64,000 bases of DNA from Ideonella_A intermedia_A (GCA_943370175.1 CALRPU020000028.1:11541-75540), one strand, 5' to 3'; shown: positions 20,387-30,093, numbered from the stretch's first letter. Made by a program: numbers and translations. The notes: generated by a model from the sequence alone, not told the origin.

Positions 20387-22684
20387 TCAGTCGTGACGCC
20401 GTTCGACGCGGGCGGGCACGTGCTTGTGCCACGGTGTGCCGGCGAATTGATCGCGCAGCGCCCCGCTGGTGAGTTCGTTGAGCGAGACGCCCCGGCGCGC
20501 GGTCTCACCCGTCCCTTGTCGCACGTCGAGTCCCAATCCGTTGGGCAGCGACACGTGTCCGACTTGCATGCCTTCATCCAGTTCGACATCGACCTCGGCA
20601 CTGCCGCCTGGCGTGAACACGCGGACCGACTCGCCGTCCACGCACCCGATTCGCGCCGCGTCCTCGGGCGCCATGCGCAGCGTTCCAAAGCGCCCTTTGC
20701 GGTGCCAAGACGGGTCGCGAATGCCCGTGTTGCTCGTCTCGCTGCGGCGCTCCCCGGCCGACAGGATCATCGGGAAGGCCGGGTCGTCCTGGCGGGGCAG
20801 GGTTTCCAGGGCGCGGACCTCGTCGAGCAGTTCCGGGATGGCCAAGGCGATTCGATGTTGCGGTCGCTTCACCGCCTTCCAGCTGTCCGCGTATTCGCTT
20901 GCGGCGTACACCACGCCCGAAGGCCCATTCAGGAGGGATCGAAACAGTGCGTTGCCGGCCCGGAGCGCCGGCCCCGAAAAGCCCGCGCGGCGGGCGGCGG
21001 CCGGGTGGACGCGAACGTACTGCTGACATATCCCCCACAGGGAAGCGGCGGGCGCCTGACGGGCGCCCAGGGCCTCGCCGAGGCTGCGGTACATCACCGC
21101 CGAGGCCGTCCTGGCCACGCCCGGGTCACGCGCCATCAACCAGGCGAACGCCAGTCCGTAGGGAAGCAGACCGAGCCCCGCAGCGCGCCGCAGCAGGCGC
21201 GTGGCACCTTGGTTGATCGCACCCATCGCCTCCAGCAGTCGCGCGTGAATCTCCGCCTCGGTCAAGGTTCCGGGCCGCGGCTCGAACAGCGGCTGCCGCA
21301 GGTGGAAGGCGTTGCGGGGGAACTCGATGTTGAAGAACGTGGCCTCGCTTTTCTCGAACTGCGAGGTCGCGGGCAGCACGTAGTCCGCCTGGCGGGCGGT
21401 TTCCGTCATCGCCACGTCGACCACGACGCTCAGTTCCAGCGCCCGCATCGCCTGGCGCATGCGGGGGCTGTCGGCCAGCGAGTGGACCGGGTTCGAACTC
21501 TCGATCCACATGGCACGGAAGCGCTTGGGGTGGTCCGTCAGGATCTCGTCCGGAATCACGTTGCATGGGATCAGGCCCATGATGACTTTCGCGCCCGTCA
21601 CCGGGCTCTGCGACCAGGGGCGCGGCTTGCGGTTCGCGGTCGAACCGGCGCTCGACTCGCGGTTCGAGGACGACAGGCTGAGCAAGGGCACGAAGGCGTT
21701 GTTGGTGCCCTGTCGTGCGAAGTGGCCGGTGAGCAACCACACCAGCCGGTTCAGGTAACTGACCAGAGTGGAGTGCCGGTTCATCTGGACGCCCAGGTCC
21801 TCAATCATCGACACGCTGCGGGCGGACGCGATCCGCTGCGCCGTGCGGCGGAGCAGGGCTTCGTCGACGCCACAGGCCTCGGCACAGCGGGCAACGGGGA
21901 GGGGACGCAAGGCCGCTTCGACCGCCGTGTAGCCCTCGGTGTGCTGCTGGAGCCAGTCGCCGGCGATGAGCCCGTCTTGAACCAGGATGGCCGCCAGGGC
22001 CGCCAGGCACCAGGCGTCGGTGCCCGGGCGCACGCGCAGGTGGATGTCGGCCATGGCCGCCGTCTCGCTGCGGCGCGGGTCGATCACGATGAGCGTGCGC
22101 GCAGGGTCGTGCTGGATTTCCCGCAGGGTCACCCGCGACCGCGCGAAACCATGCGATTGCCACGGGTTCTTGCCCACGAACACGGCCACCTCGGCGTGCT
22201 CGAAGTCGCCATGGATGCCGCAGCCCATCATCCGGCCCTGCACCCAGGCTTCGCCGGTTTTCTCCTGTGCGAGCGCGTTCGAGCGGTAGCGCACGCCCAG
22301 GGCCTTGAGCGTGCTTTCGGCGTAGGTGGCGCCCAGGTGGTTGCCCTGGCTGCCGCCGCCATAGAACAGGATCGACTCGCCGCCGTGCTGGTCGCGGATC
22401 GCGCCCAGCCGGGCCGCGATCTCGCGGATGGCGGTGTCCCAGTCGATGCGCTCGTGGCTGCCGTCGGCGCGGCGGCGCAATGGGGAATCGATGCGGTCCG
22501 GGCCATTCTGGTAATGGTCCATGCGCTGCGACTTTTCGCAGACGTAGCCCTGCGACAGCGGATGGGCCTTGTCGCCTCGGATGCGCACGATGTGGCGGCC
22601 CTCGGTCTGCACTTCAAGGCCGCAGTTCAGCGAGCAAAGGATGCAGGCCGTCTTCTGCCAGGGGCGGACCGGATCTGGGGACAT
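20387..22684 (-). CDS. Molybdopterin-dependent oxidoreductase with 4Fe-4S cluster
   Basis: Mo/W-bisMGD enzyme of 765 residues (formate dehydrogenase H / BisC / assimilatory nitrate reductase superfamily). An N-terminal 4Fe-4S motif has cysteines 14, 17, 21 and 49 (CX2CX3CX27C). The molybdopterin domain follows, with a possible Mo-ligand Cys155 in MGCGIHGD, and the C-terminal molydopterin dinucleotide-binding domain has TSNTGIRDPSW. No Tat or Sec signal is present, so it should act in the cytoplasm. No electron-transfer subunit or Mo-cofactor gene is adjacent. It diverges from a TetR gene whose probable operator lies in its promoter. Substrate unknown. Confidence 0.87.
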   Translation of the reverse strand: MSPDPVRPWQKTACILCSLNCGLEVQTEGRHIVRIRGDKAHPLSQGYVCEKSQRMDHYQNGPDRIDSPLRRRADGSHERIDWDTAIREIAARLGAIRDQHGGESILFYGGGSQGNHLGATYAESTLKALGVRYRSNALAQEKTGEAWVQGRMMGCGIHGDFEHAEVAVFVGKNPWQSHGFARSRVTLREIQHDPARTLIVIDPRRSETAAMADIHLRVRPGTDAWCLAALAAILVQDGLIAGDWLQQHTEGYTAVEAALRPLPVARCAEACGVDEALLRRTAQRIASARSVSMIEDLGVQMNRHSTLVSYLNRLVWLLTGHFARQGTNNAFVPLLSLSSSNRESSAGSTANRKPRPWSQSPVTGAKVIMGLIPCNVIPDEILTDHPKRFRAMWIESSNPVHSLADSPRMRQAMRALELSVVVDVAMTETARQADYVLPATSQFEKSEATFFNIEFPRNAFHLRQPLFEPRPGTLTEAEIHARLLEAMGAINQGATRLLRRAAGLGLLPYGLAFAWLMARDPGVARTASAVMYRSLGEALGARQAPAASLWGICQQYVRVHPAAARRAGFSGPALRAGNALFRSLLNGPSGVVYAASEYADSWKAVKRPQHRIALAIPELLDEVRALETLPRQDDPAFPMILSAGERRSETSNTGIRDPSWHRKGRFGTLRMAPEDAARIGCVDGESVRVFTPGGSAEVDVELDEGMQVGHVSLPNGLGLDVRQGTGETARRGVSLNELTSGALRDQFAGTPWHKHVPARVERRHD

Positions 22685-22701
22685 GGCGGTTGCCTTTAAG
22701 G

Positions 22702-22713
22702 TAACGTTCGTTA
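22702..22713. promoter_or_regulatory. TetR-type operator in the molybdoenzyme/tetR divergon
   Basis: TAACG and CGTTA flank two bases. On the minus strand a promoter with TTGACG (complement 22737-22742) and TATAGG (complement 22715-22720), spaced by 16, fires toward the molybdoenzyme gene. The palindrome lies directly downstream of this -10, where a repressor would block transcription. Confidence 0.6.
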
Positions 22714-22714
22714 T

Positions 22715-22742
22715 CCTATAGACTTTGGAACCACGTCGTCAA
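22715..22742 (-). promoter_or_regulatory. Sigma-70-type promoter of the molybdoenzyme gene
   Basis: -35 TTGACG and -10 TATAGG with a 16-base spacer, about 30 bases before the start codon and overlapping the region that also serves tetR. Confidence 0.55.
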
Positions 22743-22756
22743 GCCAAACTGCCCGC

Positions 22757-23326
22757 ATGCGCTACCCCAAAGAACACAAGGCGCAAGTCCGTGAACGCCT
22801 GCTGGAGGCCAGCGGCCGCCATGCGAAGGCGCATGGCTTGGCGGTCAGCGGCGTCGACGCATTGGCCGGTGCAGCGGGCGTGACCAGCGGTGCGCTCTAC
22901 AAGCACTTCAACGGAAAGACCGAGCTGTTCGGTGCCTTGATCGCGGCCGAGCTCTCCCGCACGACCCAGCGATTTGCGGGCATCGACGCCAGCGACCGCG
23001 CGGCCATCGACCAGGCGTTGCGGGCATACCTCAGCCTCAGGCACGTGCGCCATCCCGAAGAGGGCTGCGCCCTGCCAGCCCTCACCCCCGAGGTGGCGCG
23101 GTCCAGCGGCGCCGTTCGGGACGCGTTCGACGCCGGCCTGGCGGAGGTCCACCACCAGGTCGCGCGGCTTCTGGGCTCGCCGCAGGCCGGCTGGAGCGTG
23201 CTGGCGCTTTGCGTGGGCGCGGTGATGCTGGCCAGGGCATCGGCCGACCCGGTGACGCAGCGGTCACTGCTGGAAGCGGCCGAAGCCGAGGTCCATCGCC
23301 GGCTGGACGCTGGCGCAGGCCCGTGA
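22757..23326 (+). CDS. TetR family transcriptional regulator
   Basis: Regulator of 189 residues. The N-terminal helix-turn-helix (VRERLLEASGRHAKAHGLAVSGVDALAGAAGVTSGALYKHFNGKTELF, about residues 11-58) is typical TetR, and the rest is a ligand-binding domain with EEGCALPALTPEVARSS, seen in the TetR_C_33/YxaF-like group. It diverges from the molybdoenzyme gene, and the TAACG-N2-CGTTA palindrome lies between them, so it probably represses that gene and itself. Inducer unknown. Confidence 0.88.
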   Translation: MRYPKEHKAQVRERLLEASGRHAKAHGLAVSGVDALAGAAGVTSGALYKHFNGKTELFGALIAAELSRTTQRFAGIDASDRAAIDQALRAYLSLRHVRHPEEGCALPALTPEVARSSGAVRDAFDAGLAEVHHQVARLLGSPQAGWSVLALCVGAVMLARASADPVTQRSLLEAAEAEVHRRLDAGAGP

Positions 23327-23363
23327 CGACGCGGGCGTTGGCCTCCATGGTCCACGCGCCTCG

Positions 23364-24389
23364 TCAGCCCGGCACGGGCCGACCGCCCTCGCAGACAACG
23401 CCGCTGATCAGGTTTTCCCGCATCAGCCGCTCTTGAACGCTGCCGCGGGGACGCTTCAACGTCTCGAGGTGCGCGCGCCGAAGCGCTGCATGGGACCGCG
23501 TCATCGCGATCGCCTGTTCAGCACTGAGCGCCCGGAACGCCACCGTGTCGCCGGGACGCAGCTGCGCGACCGCGTCGGTTTCGCTCGACAGCACGGTTGC
23601 GATCTTCGGATAGCCGCCGGCGGTCTGATGGTCCGCCATCAGGATGGTGGCCACGCCGTCTCCGGCCACCTGGATGGAGCCCCGGACGATGGGCTCGGAC
23701 GGGATGGACAGTGCGTCGCGCAGCGGCAGTGGCGGCCCCGCCAGTCGCATGCCCATGCGGTCGAAGGCCGGCGTGATGGCGAACGGCAGGGACTCGAATG
23801 CGGCCAGGGCCTCCGGGGTGAAATGGCCCGTCTGCGGCCCCATCACCACCTGCACGACGCCACGCGGGCGGGCGAGGTCCGGCACCGGCATGTCGCCATC
23901 GCCATCCGTCAAAACCAAAGGATTGCCCAGCACCAGTGTGCTGCCGCTCCGCAACGCACCGCCGCCCAGCCCGGACGTCGAGTGGGTCGCCGAGTGTCCC
24001 GCCCAATGGGTGCACACCAGCTCACCCGCGAAGGCCAGGTACGCCCAGCTTCCCCAGCGGCCCGGCCTCACGCTGAGCCGGTCGCCGGCCCGCAGGGTCC
24101 TGACGCACCAGGACCGACAGACCGCGTCACCGTGGGTGAGCAGAAAGTCACCGCCCGCCAGGCAACAGCTCACCTCGCCCGACTGGCATTCCAGCGTGAT
24201 GCCGCCCAGCGAGACTTCGATCGCTGTTGCGCCCTCCGGGCGGCCCAAGGCGACGTTGGCTGCAGCGTGCGCCCAACGGTCCATGGGGCCGGAAGCCGGC
24301 ACCCCGAACCGGGCCATGCCAAAGCGCCCGCCGTCCTGGTAGGACACCAGCGGTCCACAGGACAGCACGGCCAGCCGGGCTTCCTTCAC
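23364..24389 (-). CDS. pxpC: 5-oxoprolinase subunit PxpC (biotin-dependent carboxyltransferase-like)
   Basis: Subunit C of the prokaryotic ATP-dependent 5-oxoprolinase, 341 residues (KipA/AHS2 family). GPLVSYQDGGRFGMARFGVPASGPMD at the N terminus and ATILMADHQTAGGYPKIATV near residue 270 are family signatures. The GTG start overlaps the pxpB stop as GTGA, the coupling expected for a complex. With PxpA and PxpB it should open 5-oxoproline (pyroglutamate) to glutamate. It is the last gene of a six-gene operon. Other AHS2 proteins act on urea-like substrates, so the substrate may differ. Confidence 0.9.
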   Translation of the reverse strand: MKEARLAVLSCGPLVSYQDGGRFGMARFGVPASGPMDRWAHAAANVALGRPEGATAIEVSLGGITLECQSGEVSCCLAGGDFLLTHGDAVCRSWCVRTLRAGDRLSVRPGRWGSWAYLAFAGELVCTHWAGHSATHSTSGLGGGALRSGSTLVLGNPLVLTDGDGDMPVPDLARPRGVVQVVMGPQTGHFTPEALAAFESLPFAITPAFDRMGMRLAGPPLPLRDALSIPSEPIVRGSIQVAGDGVATILMADHQTAGGYPKIATVLSSETDAVAQLRPGDTVAFRALSAEQAIAMTRSHAALRRAHLETLKRPRGSVQERLMRENLISGVVCEGGRPVPG

Positions 24390-25093
24390 GCGGCGCCCGC
24401 AGCGGCTCGAGCCTCGAAGTCCGCCAGCGCGATGCGCCGGAATCGAACCTGGTCGCCGACCTCGAACAGGAACGGCGCCTGCTCGCTGTTGGTGAGGATG
24501 CGCGTTGGCGATCGGCCCACCACCGACCAGCCCGAGGGCATGTTCAAGGTCGTGACCAGGCACTGGGGGCCGGCGACGATCACGCTTCCCGCTGCAATGC
24601 CCCGCACGGCAGCCGGCTTGCGAGGCACTTGCATGGCTGCGGGCACGCCAGACAGGTAAGCGTAGCCGGGCGCGAAGCCGTACATGCGCACGCGGTAGTC
24701 GCCTTGGAGATGACAGGCGATGACCGCCTCGGTTGACATCCCCGTGGCCTGGGCCACGGCCTCGAGGTCGTTGGCGAAGGGGCCGTCGTAGCAGACCGCC
24801 ACTTCGTGCAGCGTCGGTGTGGTCGCCGTGGCGCTCGCGGTCTGCAACAGCCGAACCACCGCGTGGCGGATCTCGGTGTGATCGGTGATCAATGGGTCGA
24901 AGTCGATCAGCAGGTTGACGAAGGCCGGCACCGATTCGCGCAGGCCGACCGGGCACGCCTTGGTCAGCGCGCGGTCCAGCGCCAGCACGGTGGCACTTGC
25001 GTTGTCCGAGACCGTGGTGCCGAAGCTCACCAGCAGCGCGTGGTCGGCCACCGGCGTGAAGGTCGGTGACTTGGGTGTGGCCTGGGCGGGCAT
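24386..25093 (-). CDS. pxpB: 5-oxoprolinase subunit PxpB (allophanate hydrolase subunit 1 family)
   Basis: PxpB of 235 residues (KipI/AHS1 family). The motifs FVNLLIDFDPL, EVAVCYDGPFANDLEAVA, RVYMYGFAPGYAYLSGVP-like (RVRMYGFAPGYAYLSGVP) and RKPAAVRGIAAGSVIVAG define the family. I start at the ATG 8 bases after the pxpA stop; a GTG six bases earlier is possible. Works with PxpA and PxpC. Confidence 0.9.
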   Translation of the reverse strand: MPAQATPKSPTFTPVADHALLVSFGTTVSDNASATVLALDRALTKACPVGLRESVPAFVNLLIDFDPLITDHTEIRHAVVRLLQTASATATTPTLHEVAVCYDGPFANDLEAVAQATGMSTEAVIACHLQGDYRVRMYGFAPGYAYLSGVPAAMQVPRKPAAVRGIAAGSVIVAGPQCLVTTLNMPSGWSVVGRSPTRILTNSEQAPFLFEVGDQVRFRRIALADFEARAAAGAA

Positions 25094-25101
25094 GCGCACG
25101 T

Positions 25102-25863
25102 TCAAGGCGCGAGGAACGGGGCGACGGCTACGCCCTCGGCCTGCAGGCGCATGCGGATCGCCCGCGCCATTCGCACGGATTCGGCGTTGTCGCCGTGAAC
25201 GCACACGGAGTGAGCGGCCAGCGGGATGGGCTCGCCGTCCACCACGGGCATGCGCCCGGTGCGCAGGAAAGCGATGAGGCGCTCGCTGGCCTCATCGACG
25301 TCGTGCAACACGGCACCGGGCCGGGCCCGCGGCACGAGCTGCCCCGTGGAAAGGTAGGCGCGGTCCGCGTAGATTTCCGAGTGGACCGGCATGGTCAACT
25401 CGCGCGCGGCCACTTCGAGCGCGGTGCCGGAGATGGCCAGGATGGCCAGCGTCGGATCGACCGCCTGGATCGCCGTCGCGATCGCCACCGCCACCGCCCG
25501 ATCGGCCGCGGCCAGGTTGCCCAGGGCGCCATGCGGCTTGACGTAGCGAACGTGGGTGCCTGCGAGGCGCGCCAGCGCGGCCAGGGCGCCCACCTGGGCC
25601 AACACCATCCGACCGATTTCCGCGGACGCCATCGGGATGATCCGGCGGCCGAATCCCTCGCGATCGGTGTAGCCCGGATGGGCTCCCACGACGACGCCGC
25701 GGTCTGCCGCGAGGCGCAGCGTCCGGTGCATCGTCTCCTGGTCGCCAGCGTGTCCGCCGCAGGCGATGTTGGCGCTCGTGACGCAATCCAGCATCGCTGC
25801 GTCATTGCCCATGGTCCAGGGGCCGTAGCCCTCGCCGAGGTCAGCGTTGAGGTCGATCCGCAT
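25102..25863 (-). CDS. pxpA: 5-oxoprolinase subunit PxpA (LamB/YcsF family)
   Basis: PxpA of 253 residues, LamB/YcsF family, a metal-dependent TIM-barrel-like partner of PxpBC. DLNADLGEGYGPW, SANIACGGHAGDQETM, GAHPGYTDREGFGRR and YVKPHGALGN are the diagnostic motifs. Only four bases separate it from the SDR gene upstream. Complete pxpABC indicates use of 5-oxoproline as carbon and nitrogen source or removal of this damage product; the operon with a transporter receptor favours scavenging. Confidence 0.93.
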   Translation of the reverse strand: MRIDLNADLGEGYGPWTMGNDAAMLDCVTSANIACGGHAGDQETMHRTLRLAADRGVVVGAHPGYTDREGFGRRIIPMASAEIGRMVLAQVGALAALARLAGTHVRYVKPHGALGNLAAADRAVAVAIATAIQAVDPTLAILAISGTALEVAARELTMPVHSEIYADRAYLSTGQLVPRARPGAVLHDVDEASERLIAFLRTGRMPVVDGEPIPLAAHSVCVHGDNAESVRMARAIRMRLQAEGVAVAPFLAP

Positions 25864-25867
25864 GGAC

Positions 25868-26641
<774 letters not shown>

Positions 26642-26652
26642 GACGTGTCCCT

Positions 26653-27828
26653 TCAGTAGACGATCGACTCGACCATCGGCGTGCGGGTGCGGATGCGTTC
26701 CCAGCCGAGCGGTGAAAGATCGATGGCGCGGTAGCCACCGCCCGTGAGCAGTTCGGCGACCGCACGGCCGACCGCCGGCGCGTGCATCACGCCGTGCCCC
26801 GAGAACCCGGTGGCGAAGATCAGGTTCTGCAGTTCGTGGTGCGGACCCACGACACCGTTGTGATCGAGCGTGTTCACTTCGTAGTGGCCGGCCCATGCGC
26901 GGCCTGGCCGCATGGCTTCCATCGCGGGGATGCGCCGGGCCAGCAGCGGCCAGACCGTCTCCTCGAGCAGGGCATGGTGCGGCTCAAAATCGCCGTCGGC
27001 GTCGACATCCATCTCGGCAGGCGGCTGGATCCCGCCGATGTAGCCATCGCCTTCGGGCCGGACCCAGAGCCCGCTGCTGTCGAACAGCATCGGAAAGCCA
27101 TCGAGCTGGAACGGCGCCTTGAAGGAGAAGACCGTGCGCTTCTTCGGCACCACGGGCAGGTCGATGCCCAGCGGCGCGACCAGACGACCCGACGCCGCAC
27201 CGGCGGCCACGACGCAGACACCGCAGGGCACGGTCTGGCCATCCGACAGACCCACGGCGGTCACCCGGGAGTCGCTCGTGTGGAAACGCGACACGGTGGA
27301 TTCCAGGTAGCGCACGCCCAGCTCACGAGCGGCCTTGCGCACAAGAGCCAAAAGGCTCCACGCGTCGAACCAGCCTTCGTGGCGCAAACCGAGGGTGCCG
27401 ATGCCGACGTCGTCGAAGCAGATGCCCGGGAAACGGTCGCGCAATTGCGCCGGGTCGAGCACGGCGATGTCCGCGCCGTGCGCCCGCTGCAGGGTGGCGG
27501 CGGCGCTGCGCTCGGGCACCTGGTCCGGGCGGCCGAGGATGAGGTAGCCCTTCTCCTGAAAGCCGATGTCCGCCCCGGGTCCGAAAACGGCCTGGACGTC
27601 TCGGAACATCGCGGCGCCGTACAAGCTCATCCGGATGTTGACTGGCGTGCCGAACTGCGTGCGGATGGACGCGGCCGACAGGGCGGTCGACGCGTGCTGG
27701 TAGGTCGCGTCGCGCTCCACCACCGTGATCTCGCCGACGTGGCCGGCTTGGCGCAACGCCCAGGCGCAGAAGCTGCCGACGATGGCGCCACCGACGATGA
27801 CCGTGGGAACCGACTCCGTGCTTGCCAT
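26653..27828 (-). CDS. FAD-dependent oxidoreductase, DAO superfamily (FOXRED1-like)
   Basis: Flavoenzyme of 391 residues in the D-amino-acid/sarcosine oxidase superfamily. The FAD motif is VIVGGAIVGSFCAWALRQAG near the N terminus. STALSAASIRTQFGTPVNIRMSL closely follows the FOXRED1 group pattern, and GHYEVNTLDHNGVVGPHHELQNLIFATGFSGHGVMHAPAVGRAVAELL forms the C-terminal FAD contact. Such enzymes oxidise N-alkyl or cyclic amino acids. It starts 23 bases after the binding-protein gene, so an imported amine-containing acid is the likely substrate; identity unknown. Confidence 0.86.
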   Translation of the reverse strand: MASTESVPTVIVGGAIVGSFCAWALRQAGHVGEITVVERDATYQHASTALSAASIRTQFGTPVNIRMSLYGAAMFRDVQAVFGPGADIGFQEKGYLILGRPDQVPERSAAATLQRAHGADIAVLDPAQLRDRFPGICFDDVGIGTLGLRHEGWFDAWSLLALVRKAARELGVRYLESTVSRFHTSDSRVTAVGLSDGQTVPCGVCVVAAGAASGRLVAPLGIDLPVVPKKRTVFSFKAPFQLDGFPMLFDSSGLWVRPEGDGYIGGIQPPAEMDVDADGDFEPHHALLEETVWPLLARRIPAMEAMRPGRAWAGHYEVNTLDHNGVVGPHHELQNLIFATGFSGHGVMHAPAVGRAVAELLTGGGYRAIDLSPLGWERIRTRTPMVESIVY

Positions 27829-27851
27829 GCTCGACTCCAGGCGCAGGGGGT

Positions 27852-28748
27852 TCAGATGCCCCGGTTGTTGGGGGCGCGATACGCCTCCTTCACCGCCGGC
27901 GGCATCGGGTAGTTCAGGTTCACGCCCTGGGGCGGCACCGGCTTCAGGAACCACTTGGCGTAGATGTCGTTGATCTCGCTGCTCTTCATCAGCTGGGTCA
28001 GCGTGTCATCCACGAGCGCCTTGAACGCAGGGTCGTCCTTGCGGAACATGAACCCGTAGGGCTCGTCGCGCAGGCGTTCGTCCAGCAGCTTGAACTCACC
28101 GGGGTTGGCAGCGCGAGCCACCAGGCCGGCGAGCTGCACGTCCTCGAGGATCATGGCGACGGCGCGGTCCGAAGTGAGCATCAGGAAGGTGTCCGCCGTG
28201 TCCTTGCCCGACACCTCGCTGAGCTCCACCTTCTCGTTGCGGCGGTAGGCGCGCAGCAACTGGATCGAGGTGCTGCCGGTGACGGTGGCCACCGACTTGC
28301 CGTCGAGTTGCGCCATGCTGTTGATGCCTGACGACTTCTTCACCAGGGCCGCGATGCTGCCAACAAAGTGGGTCGGTGCGAAGTCGACCTGTTGAGCACG
28401 CACCGCGGTGTTCGTGGTCGTGCTGCACTCCAGGTCGATGGTGCCGTTCTGCACCAGCGGGATGCGGTTGGTCGGCGTGACGATGGTGTATTGAACCTTC
28501 AGGTTCGGCAGACCCAGCTTCGCCTTCACCGCATCGACGATCTTGGCGCAGAGGTCCGCCGAGAAGCCGATCGGGTTGCCGTCTGAACTCACCTTGTATG
28601 AAAAGGGGAACGAGCCGTCACGCCCACCGAGGTGGATGACGCCGGAATCCTTGATCTTCTGCAGCGTGCCGGTCAGGGGCGCCTGGGCCCAGGTGGACGA
28701 GCCCGCGAGCGAGGCGACGAGGAATGCCGTGGCGATCAAGCCCTTCAT
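27852..28748 (-). CDS. Amino-acid ABC transporter substrate-binding protein (GltI-like), without own permease
   Basis: Periplasmic binding protein of 298 residues (SBP_bac_3) with a signal peptide MKGLIATAFLVASLAGSSTWAQA. FSADLCAKIVDAVK, TPTNRIPLVQNGTIDLECSTTTNT and DDPAFKALVDDTLTQLMKSSEINDIYAKWF match the GltI/DEBP group for acidic amino acids. It is the first gene of the pxp operon. No permease or ATPase lies near it; the paralogue at 40247 does have them and could share its membrane parts. A 47-base element shared with the 35.5 kb operon lies 40 bases upstream. Confidence 0.9.
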   Translation of the reverse strand: MKGLIATAFLVASLAGSSTWAQAPLTGTLQKIKDSGVIHLGGRDGSFPFSYKVSSDGNPIGFSADLCAKIVDAVKAKLGLPNLKVQYTIVTPTNRIPLVQNGTIDLECSTTTNTAVRAQQVDFAPTHFVGSIAALVKKSSGINSMAQLDGKSVATVTGSTSIQLLRAYRRNEKVELSEVSGKDTADTFLMLTSDRAVAMILEDVQLAGLVARAANPGEFKLLDERLRDEPYGFMFRKDDPAFKALVDDTLTQLMKSSEINDIYAKWFLKPVPPQGVNLNYPMPPAVKEAYRAPNNRGI

Positions 28749-28788
28749 GGGGTCTCCGGGAGTTGCGAGTGGCCAGGCATCTTCTTCC

Positions 28789-28835
28789 GTGATGCCCGCG
28801 CTTGTGAAATAGAGAGTTCTGATGCGACCATCACG
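28789..28835 (-). promoter_or_regulatory. Shared 47-base element, copy 1 (candidate LysR site)
   Basis: Ungapped comparison with 35554-35600 gives 33 identities in 47. Both copies begin with GTGAT and end with ATCACG, so the ends form an inverted repeat, and both have CTTGTGAAATAGA in the same place. It lies 40 bases upstream of the binding-protein start. Confidence 0.6.
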
Positions 28836-29003
28836 CGCTTTCATTCGCGCCATTCAGAGGCCGCGGCAGCAGCACGCGCAGCGCCGTCCGCCTGCCGACG
28901 CAGAAGCAGGAAGACCAGCAAGGCCGGTGTGCCGTGCATCGCCGCCAGGCATCGGTGCCAGGCCGGACGCATCCGCGCACAGGCCTGGTCCCGCTGCGTC
29001 GAG

Positions 29004-29038
29004 GGCGATGGGCGATGGGCGATGAGCGATGAGCGATG
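29004..29038. repeat. Five tandem copies of a GCGATG heptamer
   Basis: Three copies of GGCGATG are followed by two of AGCGATG, directly after the 3' end of the hydroxyacid dehydrogenase gene. The remaining bases between 28836 and 29003 show no gene. Confidence 0.85.
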
Positions 29039-29046
29039 GCACGGTG

Positions 29047-30093
29047 TCAGGCCGTCAGCGCCAGGGCCGCCAGCCGCGCCTGCGCGATGGGCCAGACCTG
29101 CGGGTTCACCAGGCGCGGCGGGCGCCGGCCTTGTGTCAGCAACTCGGCGATCTGCGTGGCAGCCAGCGTCGCGTTGTTGCGCCGCGCCTCGTGCGTGACC
29201 CCGGCGGTGTGGTAGGTCGCCACCACGTTCGGCAGGCCGAGCAGCGGGTGACCCGGCGGCGGCGGCTCCTGGTCCCACACGTCCAGCCCGGCGCCGGCCA
29301 GGTGGCCGGACTTCAGGGCATCGGCCAGTGCTGCTTCGTCGTGGATGCCGCTGCGCGCCGTGGTGATGAACACGGCGCCCGGCTTCATCGCGGCGAAGCG
29401 GGCGGCGTTCATCATGCCTACGGTGTGCGCGTTGCGGGGGCAGTGCAGCGAGACGATGTCGCTGTGCCGCACCAGCTCGTCAAAGGACACCGCCTCGGCG
29501 CCGCGGCGCTCCATCTCCTGGGGGTCCAGTGCCGGGTCGCTGCCGAGCACCCGCATGCCGAAGGCGCGTCCGAGCGCCGCCGTGCGGCGGCCGATCTCGC
29601 TCATGCCGACGAGGCCCAGCGTCCGCCCGCGCAACTCGTGGCCCATCAGCGCCTCGCGGCTGAAGCCGCGCTCATTGCTGCGCAGACGGCGGTCGGACTC
29701 GGCAATGCGCCGCAGCACGGCGAGCATCAAGCCGATGGCCATTTCGGCGACGGAGTGCGCGTTGCCGCCGACCTGGTTCATCACCATCACCCCGGCCTGG
29801 GTGCAGGCGTCGATGTCGATGGTGTCGCAGCCCGACCCGTTGGCCGACACCGCCAGCAGGTTCGGGCAGCGCCGCAGCAGCGCCGCGTCGGCGAACAGGT
29901 GGTCTGGAAGCTCGTCGCGCGCCGAGTTGGTCTGCAGCACATGCGCCCGGGCGAGCGCTTCGCCAAGGGCGTCGTCCTCGCCCTCGGTGGCAATCGTCTG
30001 CAGTGCGATCGAGGCCTGCGCCGACAGCAGGCGGTCGAAGACCGGGTCCATCCAGAAGGCGAAGCGCACGACATGAAGCGGCGGTGTGTTCAT
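29047..30093 (-). CDS. D-2-hydroxyacid dehydrogenase family protein with altered cofactor motif
   Basis: NAD(P)-dependent D-2-hydroxyacid dehydrogenase family, 348 residues. The substrate-binding arginine is in TTARSGIHDEAAL, and the catalytic acid and base candidates lie in GAGLDVWDQEPPPPGHPL and TYHTAGVT. The Rossmann glycine motif, normally GxGxxG, reads GLVGMSEIG, with Ser where the second Gly is expected. It is the last gene of the CoA-linked operon that starts at 35507. It should reduce a 2-oxo acid or oxidise a D-2-hydroxy acid; exact substrate unknown. Confidence 0.87.
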   Translation of the reverse strand: MNTPPLHVVRFAFWMDPVFDRLLSAQASIALQTIATEGEDDALGEALARAHVLQTNSARDELPDHLFADAALLRRCPNLLAVSANGSGCDTIDIDACTQAGVMVMNQVGGNAHSVAEMAIGLMLAVLRRIAESDRRLRSNERGFSREALMGHELRGRTLGLVGMSEIGRRTAALGRAFGMRVLGSDPALDPQEMERRGAEAVSFDELVRHSDIVSLHCPRNAHTVGMMNAARFAAMKPGAVFITTARSGIHDEAALADALKSGHLAGAGLDVWDQEPPPPGHPLLGLPNVVATYHTAGVTHEARRNNATLAATQIAELLTQGRRPPRLVNPQVWPIAQARLAALALTA

